A DNA stretch of 64,000 bases. It comes from Amorphoplanes digitatis. GTDB taxonomy: Bacteria; Actinomycetota; Actinomycetes; Mycobacteriales; Micromonosporaceae. Position 1 is the first letter of the stretch. The number at the start of each line of letters is the position of its first letter. Location: assembly GCF_014205335.1 (NCBI RefSeq), contig NZ_JACHNH010000001.1, positions 1,364,001 through 1,428,000 on the forward strand, given 5' to 3'. Shown in pieces: positions 58,911 to 64,000 of this stretch. A program made the position numbers and the translations under genes. Below the pieces are notes generated by a model. The model searched no databases, was not told the DNA's origin, and saw only the letters and a list, made by a program, of their open reading frames with translations.

Positions 58911-60668
58911 TCACTTGTAGACGCGGACGTAGTCGACGAGCATCCGGGAGGGGAACGGGGTGGAGGCGTCGATCGGGCCGGGGAAGTCTCCGCCGACCGC
59001 GAGGTTGAGGATGATGTAGAACGGGTGGTCGAAGATCCACGGTCCGCGGGTCGCCTCGACGGTCGCCTTGCTGGCGTAGAAGACCTGGGTTCCGTCGAGC
59101 AGGAACCGGATGCCCTTGCTGTCCCACTCGGCCGTCCAGACGTGGAACGCGGTGGAGAGGTCGGCCGCGCCGGGCGTGGTGTACTTCTGCCCGTAGCCCC
59201 CGCCGCCGTTGTACTGCGGCGCGTGCAGGGTCGAGTAGCCCTCGGTGGTGTTGCGGCCGAGGACCTCCATGATGTCGATCTCGCCGTTGTACGGCCACGG
59301 GCGGCCGGTGAGGAAATCGGCGCCCATCATCCAGAACGCGGGCCAGAGGCCGTTGCCCTTGGGCACCTTGATCCTGGCCTCGACCCGGCCGTACTGCGCG
59401 GTGAACTTGCCGCCGGTGTTCATCCGGGCGGAGGTGTACTCGCGGCCGTTCGAGGCCTCCTTACGCGCCTCGATGACGAGGTTGCCGCCGCCGTCCATCT
59501 GCGCGTTGTTGCTGTTCTCGGAGTAGTACTGGATCTCGCCGTTCTGCGGGAAGCCCGGGTCGTAGGTCCACTTCGCCGTGCTCGGCCTGGTGCCGGCCGG
59601 GTCGTTGAACTCGTCGCTCCAGACCAGGTTGGTCGCCGGGAACGTCGGGTCGGCGGGCCTGGCGGGCGGGGTGTTCGGCGCGCCGCCGGTGCCGTAGACG
59701 TTGAAGTCGTACAGCGAATAGCCGTACGGGCCGGAGCGGGCGGTGCCGTACATCCGCACGTAGCGGCCGCTGCCGGAGACGTTGAGGACCTCCTTGAAGC
59801 CCTTGCCGGTCGTCGTGGAGTAGATGTCGGTCCAGGTGGACGCGTTCGGCGAGACCTGGATCCGGTACGCGGTCGCGTACGCCGGGTCCCACTGCAACTC
59901 CACCCGGCTGATCTGTGCGGTGGCGCCGAGGTCGACGTAGATCCAGCCCGGGTCCACCCAGCCGGTGGTCGAGCTCGTCGCCCAGCGGGTGGCCGGGTCC
60001 AGGTCGAAGGCCTTGCCGACGGTGCACGGGTTGCAGTTGACGTCGTTCTGCTCGCTCGACGCCGCGCCCGGCTTGTTGTACGACAGCAGCGTGGCGGTGC
60101 CGGTCGGCGGTGTCGTGGGTGGTGTCGTCGGTGGCGTCGTCGGCGGGGTTCCGCCGGAGAAGACCTGGAACTCCCAGAGCGAGTAGCCGTAGATCGCCAA
60201 CGCCCGCTCGGTGAGGTTGAGCCGCACGTACCGGGCGTTGCCCGCGACGGTGATCGCCTGGGCGCCGACGTTGCCGCGCAGCGTGCCGGTGGCGTTGGTG
60301 AAGGTCGTGCCGTTCGTGGAGAACTGCACCGTGAACGCCGTCGCGTATGCGGCCTCCCAGTTCAGATTCACGCTGCTCACGGCCGTCGTGGCGCCGAGGT
60401 CGACCTGTAGCCACTGGCTGGGCGCGAAGGCGCTGGACCAGCGGGTGCCGGTGTTGCCGTCCGTGGCGGCGGAGGCGGGGGTGCCCGCCCACTCCACGGA
60501 GGAGGCCGTGGTCGGCTTGCCCTGCGAGACGATCACCTCGGCCGCCTCGGCGTCCCGGACCGTGACGACCAGGAAGGCGGCGAGCAGACCGAGGAGCGCT
60601 GCGGTGAGGGCGACGGCCCTCGTGGGCGACGTGCTGCGCCCTCCGCCTCGGAACACGGCTGAACTCAT
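58911..60668 (-). CDS. Secreted GH16 beta-glucanase with two CBM32 domains
   Basis: 585 residues. Signal peptide (about 1-43), then CBM32 domain 1 (about 44-170), a Thr/Pro linker of TTPP repeats (about 172-186), CBM32 domain 2 (about 190-330) and the GH16 domain (about 345-585). The active-site motif GEIDIMEVLG carries the two catalytic Glu residues. WPAFWMMGADF and a closing MLVDYVRVYK are family landmarks. GGAGG lies 8 bases before the ATG. It cleaves laminarin-like or other beta-1,3/1,4-glucans outside the cell. Regulation is probably by the LacI protein. Confidence 0.93.
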   Translation of the reverse strand: MSSAVFRGGGRSTSPTRAVALTAALLGLLAAFLVVTVRDAEAAEVIVSQGKPTTASSVEWAGTPASAATDGNTGTRWSSAFAPSQWLQVDLGATTAVSSVNLNWEAAYATAFTVQFSTNGTTFTNATGTLRGNVGAQAITVAGNARYVRLNLTERALAIYGYSLWEFQVFSGGTPPTTPPTTPPTTPPTGTATLLSYNKPGAASSEQNDVNCNPCTVGKAFDLDPATRWATSSTTGWVDPGWIYVDLGATAQISRVELQWDPAYATAYRIQVSPNASTWTDIYSTTTGKGFKEVLNVSGSGRYVRMYGTARSGPYGYSLYDFNVYGTGGAPNTPPARPADPTFPATNLVWSDEFNDPAGTRPSTAKWTYDPGFPQNGEIQYYSENSNNAQMDGGGNLVIEARKEASNGREYTSARMNTGGKFTAQYGRVEARIKVPKGNGLWPAFWMMGADFLTGRPWPYNGEIDIMEVLGRNTTEGYSTLHAPQYNGGGGYGQKYTTPGAADLSTAFHVWTAEWDSKGIRFLLDGTQVFYASKATVEATRGPWIFDHPFYIILNLAVGGDFPGPIDASTPFPSRMLVDYVRVYK

Positions 60669-60756
60669 GAACGGGTCCTCCTTGCGGGGAATCAAGAAGT
60701 GGGGGATGGGGATGTGAGGGGATGTGTCGATGTGATTACCGAGCCGCTACATGCGT

Positions 60757-60772
60757 GAGAAAGCGCTCTTTG
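60757..60772. promoter_or_regulatory. AGCGCT operator-like site, GH16 promoter-proximal
   Basis: GAGAAAGCGCTCTTTG contains the same AGCGCT core, 95 bases from the GH16 start. Confidence 0.5.
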
Positions 60773-60825
60773 ATAGGTCACTTTGAACCCCGGGTTAACG
60801 GGTGTCAATGCCTGCTAGAGGCTCG

Positions 60826-60837
60826 GGAAGCGCTTCC
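60826..60837. promoter_or_regulatory. Perfect palindromic AGCGCT operator
   Basis: GGAAGCGCTTCC is a perfect 12-base palindrome, about 160 bases upstream of the GH16 gene. It is the best LacI-family operator in the window. Confidence 0.6.
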
Positions 60838-61059
60838 TCGTACGCGCTCTCAGAAGGCGCGTGCGGATCCGCCGGGGATCGACGCTTGTCTCCGCAGGTA
60901 GGCGCGCTGACGGGCGGCGTGGCACCCGATCAGGGCGGCGCCGCAAACTCACGGTTCCGGAACTTCGGCATCCGGGCGCCACGATGCGCGGCCCGTCCAC
61001 AATGGGGCTTATGGCCGCTGCGGGGGTGGCGCGCCGTGGCGCACCACCGGAGAACGCCG

Positions 61060-62139
61060 CTAAGGCAGTTGCACCACGTCGGCGACCACCGCGCCGTCGT
61101 CGGTCAGCCGGACCGCGGCCGGGCTGTCGTAGACCACGAGCGCGGTCCGGTTCTCCGGCGGGCCGATCAGTCCGAGCCCCTCGGCGTGGTCGTCGCCCTC
61201 GCCGTAGGTGAGCTCCAGCTCGCGGGAGAGCAGCTCGCCGCGCACGATCGCCGGCATGCCCACCTGGCAGGCGCCGTGCCAGCGGTAGATGCGTACCGGG
61301 CCGTCGAGGTCCATCGTCGGGCCGGCGAGGATCAGCAGGTCGTCACCGGCCGGGCACAGGTCGCGGACGCCCAGGCCGTCCAGGTCGAGGACGTGCTTGC
61401 GGTAGGGCCGGCCGTCCTCGAAGTCGCGCAGGCGCAGCCGGCCCGGGTCGGCGGGGTCCACGTACGGCCGCAGCTCGATGACGAACGCCCACCCGCGCAG
61501 CACCGGGCCGCGCAGGCCCAGATAGACCCGGTCGCCGGTGACCGCGATGCCCTCGACGTCCAGGCCGTTGTCCTTGCCGGGGATGGCCAGGAAGGGCGCC
61601 AGGTGGTCGTCGTGCCGCAGGAGCGCGCGCAGGCCGTCCCGGGGGTCGAGCTGCGCCACCCGGTGCCGCTCGCCGTCCACCTCGATCTCCGGAACCGGCG
61701 TCGGCAGGCCGTCCACGTCGGCGATCGGCAGCCGTACCAGGAGCTGGCGGTTGGCCTGGCCCTCCACCCGGGCGAGCCGGCGCAGCGCCTTGTCGCCGGC
61801 GTGCCTTTCCTTGATCTGTTTGCGCCGCAGGCTGTGCGAGCCGACCGCCCAGAGGAAGTGCCCGGTGCGGGCCAGCCCCTCGATGTCGGCCTCCTCGTCG
61901 GCGTCCTCGCCGGGCAGGTCGGCGAAGTCGGCCAGCCGGAACGTGCGCTCGTCGGAGTACTCCGTCGGCGCGTCCGGGTCGTCGGCCACCAGCCGTTCGA
62001 GCGTCGCGGTCTCGTCGCCGGCGATCCAGAGCACCCGGCCGTCGACGCGGACCGCGGACAGGTTGGTGTGCGTGGCCGCCGCCCGGGAGAGCTGTCCGAA
62101 GCGCAGCCGGACCGTGTGTACCAAGGTCATGGCGAACAT
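61060..62139 (-). CDS. DUF3616-domain protein
   Basis: 359 residues. A beta-propeller-like protein with strands such as LSAVRVDGRVLWIAGDETATL, EADIEGLARTGHFLWAVGSHS, VEGIAVTGDRVYLGLRGPVL and AEGLGLIGPPENRTALVVYD. The D(V/I)EG(I/L)A repeat is characteristic of DUF3616. No signal peptide. Function unknown. The ATG at 62139 follows a GGGGTG; an ATG at 62130 is the alternative. Confidence 0.8.
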   Translation of the reverse strand: MFAMTLVHTVRLRFGQLSRAAATHTNLSAVRVDGRVLWIAGDETATLERLVADDPDAPTEYSDERTFRLADFADLPGEDADEEADIEGLARTGHFLWAVGSHSLRRKQIKERHAGDKALRRLARVEGQANRQLLVRLPIADVDGLPTPVPEIEVDGERHRVAQLDPRDGLRALLRHDDHLAPFLAIPGKDNGLDVEGIAVTGDRVYLGLRGPVLRGWAFVIELRPYVDPADPGRLRLRDFEDGRPYRKHVLDLDGLGVRDLCPAGDDLLILAGPTMDLDGPVRIYRWHGACQVGMPAIVRGELLSRELELTYGEGDDHAEGLGLIGPPENRTALVVYDSPAAVRLTDDGAVVADVVQLP

Positions 62140-62234
62140 CGTGGCACCCCGGCGCCGGCATCGGATACCGGCACCGGCGTTTCGCGCGCTCGCGCGTTAC
62201 CCTCGCGGTGTTTACGCGGGGTAAAGGGGGATTC

Positions 62235-63068
62235 GTGGAGCGGCTGCACGTGGGGTGCGCCATGTGGACCCACAAGTCCTGGCCGCAGGCGCCGCAGGAG
62301 CGCCTGCGGGCCTACGCCGGCTGGTGCGACGCGGTCGAGGGGAACACCACCTTCTACGCGACGCCGGCCCGGGACACGGTGGCGACGTGGGCGGCGCAGA
62401 CCGGCCCGGAATTCCGGTTCGTGATGAAACTGCCCCGGTTGATCACGCACGAGCGCCGGCTCGCCGACGTCGACGAGGCGCTCCGGGCCTTCCTGTACGC
62501 GATGGAGCCGCTCGGCCCGCGGCTGCACGCCCTCTGGATCCAGCTACCGGGGTCGTTCGGCCCCGCCGACGTACCCGTGCTGGACCGCTTCCTGAGCCGG
62601 CTGCCGGCCGCGTACCCGTATGCCGTCGAGGTCCGTCATCCCGCGTTCTTCGCCGATTCCCGCGCGACGGAGCGGCTGGAGGGCGTGCTCGCCGCCGCGG
62701 ACGCCGAGTGGATACCGTTCGACACCACCGCGTTCTTCGCGAGCCCGCCGACAAGCGACGCGGAGCGGGACGCCTGGACCAAGAAGCCGCGCCTGCCGCT
62801 GCGCACCCGCGCGCTGACCGACCGGCCGATCGTGCGGTACCTCGGCCGCGACGACGGCGCGCGTACGGTCGAGGGCTGGCGGCGCTGGGTCGACGTGGTC
62901 GCCGGCTGGCTCGGCGAGGGCCGCTCGCCGACCGTGTTCATTCACACCCCGGACAACGCCGACGCGCCCGCGCTCGCCCGCCGCTTCCACGCGGAGGTCC
63001 GTGCGCGCGTGCCCGGCCTCGGGCCGCTGCCCGAGCCGGAGCCGGTCGGGCCCGCGACCCTGTTCTGA
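62235..63068 (+). CDS. DUF72-domain protein (YecE-like)
   Basis: 277 residues. TIM-barrel DUF72: LHVGCAMWTHKSW, then VEGNTTFYATPARDTVATWA, FRFVMKLPRLITHERRL, LWIQLPGSFGP and YAVEVRHPAFF. Ends with VFIHTPDNADAPALARRF. The GTG at 62235 follows AAAGGGGG; the frame above it has no family sequence. Function uncharacterised, common across bacteria. Divergent from DUF3616. Confidence 0.88.
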   Translation: MERLHVGCAMWTHKSWPQAPQERLRAYAGWCDAVEGNTTFYATPARDTVATWAAQTGPEFRFVMKLPRLITHERRLADVDEALRAFLYAMEPLGPRLHALWIQLPGSFGPADVPVLDRFLSRLPAAYPYAVEVRHPAFFADSRATERLEGVLAAADAEWIPFDTTAFFASPPTSDAERDAWTKKPRLPLRTRALTDRPIVRYLGRDDGARTVEGWRRWVDVVAGWLGEGRSPTVFIHTPDNADAPALARRFHAEVRARVPGLGPLPEPEPVGPATLF

Positions 63069-63087
63069 CCGCGGCGCGGGCAGTCGC

Positions 63088-64000
63088 TCAGGCGACCGGT
63101 GCGTCGGCGGCCAGCGGCAGCGGGAGCAGGCGGCCGGCCTCGCCCGCCGCGACCGGGCGGGAGAAGTAGAAGCCCTGCGCGAACGTGCAGCCCATCTCGC
63201 GCAGCGCGGCGAGCTGGCCGTACTCCTCGATGCCCTCGGCGACGGTGGTCATGCCGAGGCTCTGCCCGAGCTGGACGATGGTGCTGGCCAGCGCGGTGTC
63301 GTCGGTCTGCTCGCCGAGCCGCTCGATGAACGAGCGGTCGATCTTGAGCATGTCGACCGGGAACCGGCGCAGGTAGGCAAGCGAGGAGTAGCCGGTGCCG
63401 AAGTCGTCGATCGCCAGGGTCACGCCGAGCGCCTTGAGCCGGACCAGCTGGGCCAGGTTCTCCTCGGTGTCGGTCATCAGCACGCTCTCGGTCATCTCGA
63501 GGCAGAGCCGGTCGGCCGGCATGCCGGTCTCGGTCAGCACCTCGCGGACGACGGTCGCCAGGTCGCTGCGGTCGAACTGGCGCACCGAGACGTTCACGGC
63601 CATCTTGATCGGCCGCCGGTTGTCGCGCTCGGCCCACTCGACGGCCTGCCGGCACGCCTCGGTGAGCACCCAGCGGCCCAGCGGGACGATGAGGCCGGTC
63701 GCCTCGGCGATCGGGATGAAGTCGAGCGGGCTGATCATGCCGCGGGTCGGGTGCTGCCAGCGCACCAGCGCCTCGAAGCCGACGATGCTGCTGTCGGTCA
63801 TGTCGATGGTCGGCTGGTAGTGCACCCGCAGCTCGTCGCGCTCCAGGGCCAGGCGCAGGTCGGCCTCGAGCTCGAGGCGCTCGACCAGGCCGGCCAGCAT
63901 CCGCGGGTCGTAGCTGGCGAAGCTGCTGCCCCCGGTCGCCTTGGCCTTGTACATGGCGAGGTCGGCGTTGCGCATGAGCTGCTCGGCGTTGCCGGCGTCC
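63088..64000 (-). CDS. GGDEF/EAL-type c-di-GMP phosphodiesterase, N-terminally truncated
   Basis: The frame runs off the window, leaving about 303 C-terminal residues. The first part (NAEQLMRNADLAMYKAKATGG) is the end of a GGDEF domain. An intact EAL domain follows, with FEALVRW, the NVSVRQF asparagine, EMTES, DDFGTG, LKIDRSF, AEGIE and FAQGFYFSRP. All metal and catalytic residues look present, so c-di-GMP hydrolysis is likely. It is unlike the EAL protein at 9.5 kb, which has substitutions. Confidence 0.92.
   Translation of the reverse strand, partial: DAGNAEQLMRNADLAMYKAKATGGSSFASYDPRMLAGLVERLELEADLRLALERDELRVHYQPTIDMTDSSIVGFEALVRWQHPTRGMISPLDFIPIAEATGLIVPLGRWVLTEACRQAVEWAERDNRRPIKMAVNVSVRQFDRSDLATVVREVLTETGMPADRLCLEMTESVLMTDTEENLAQLVRLKALGVTLAIDDFGTGYSSLAYLRRFPVDMLKIDRSFIERLGEQTDDTALASTIVQLGQSLGMTTVAEGIEEYGQLAALREMGCTFAQGFYFSRPVAAGEAGRLLPLPLAADAPVA

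Larger units (their letters stand above)
60669..61059. other. Intergenic region upstream of the GH16 gene
   Basis: This 391-bp gap holds at least two AGCGCT operator-like sites (near 60757-60772 and 60826-60837) and a partial GCGCTCTCA at 60844-60852. The part from about 60890 to 61059 shows no gene; a GC-rich imperfect hairpin near 61025-61048 may terminate the DUF3616 transcript. Confidence 0.5.

Overview
The window is high-GC actinobacterial chromosome, dense in genes with GTG starts and 4-base stop/start overlaps. The mix of families (F420-type oxidoreductases, DUF3558 and DUF1479 proteins, TIGR03089-like and Eis-like proteins, large LuxR regulators, CBM32-linked glycosidases) suggests a filamentous actinomycete, most likely Micromonosporaceae such as Actinoplanes. 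That taxonomic call is inference from gene content. There is no integrase, transposase, CRISPR array or prophage block.

Layout. 1-8.3 kb: a truncated kinase-like gene, a TetR/luciferase-like oxidoreductase divergent pair, a pair of small membrane proteins sharing Gly/Ser/Asn motifs, a giant AAA-LuxR regulator and a tandem-repeat protein. 8.6-11.3 kb: a tight operon of a small membrane protein, an ECF sigma factor and a PAS/degenerate GGDEF/EAL protein. 12-18.2 kb: a TAXI-type binding lipoprotein, a TctE/TctD-like two-component system and the tripartite tricarboxylate transporter tctCBA. 18.2-26 kb: the most unusual region. A methyltransferase-like, a kinase-like and a PaaK-like adenylate-forming gene run into the 3' end of a 1552-residue protein that joins a trypsin-like protease, a STAND NTPase, fourteen WD40 repeats and a SAM methyltransferase. 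That protein is co-transcribed with a trypsin-co-occurring (Trypco1-like) partner. 26-34.9 kb: housekeeping and small-molecule genes, three tRNAs (Gly-Cys-Val), an Eis-like acetyltransferase, an ApbE/FMN-binding/ferric-reductase-like electron transfer operon and a secreted PI-PLC. 34.9-46.2 kb: aerobic cobalamin genes cobL-cobM-cobK, cobG-cobH-cobIJ, riboswitch-cobN and cobF. 46.2-56.3 kb: ROK regulator and DUF1479 oxygenase, DNA polymerase IV, surface and lipoproteins, oxidoreductases, an M15-like peptidase and a double GNAT protein. 56.3-60.9 kb: a LacI regulator and two secreted CBM32-bearing proteins, one a GH16 glycanase, with shared AGCGCT operators. 61-64 kb: DUF3616, DUF72 and a truncated EAL protein.

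How they work together. The cob genes cover much of ring methylation, contraction and cobalt insertion from precorrin-2 to the cobalt-corrin stage. CobL carries an expanded His-rich pentapeptide repeat between its two domains. The Tct genes form a sensing-plus-uptake module for a carboxylate. ApbE should flavinylate the neighbouring FMN-binding protein fed by the membrane reductase. The protease-STAND-WD40-methyltransferase protein with its small partner has the architecture of an NTP-dependent conflict or defence switch.
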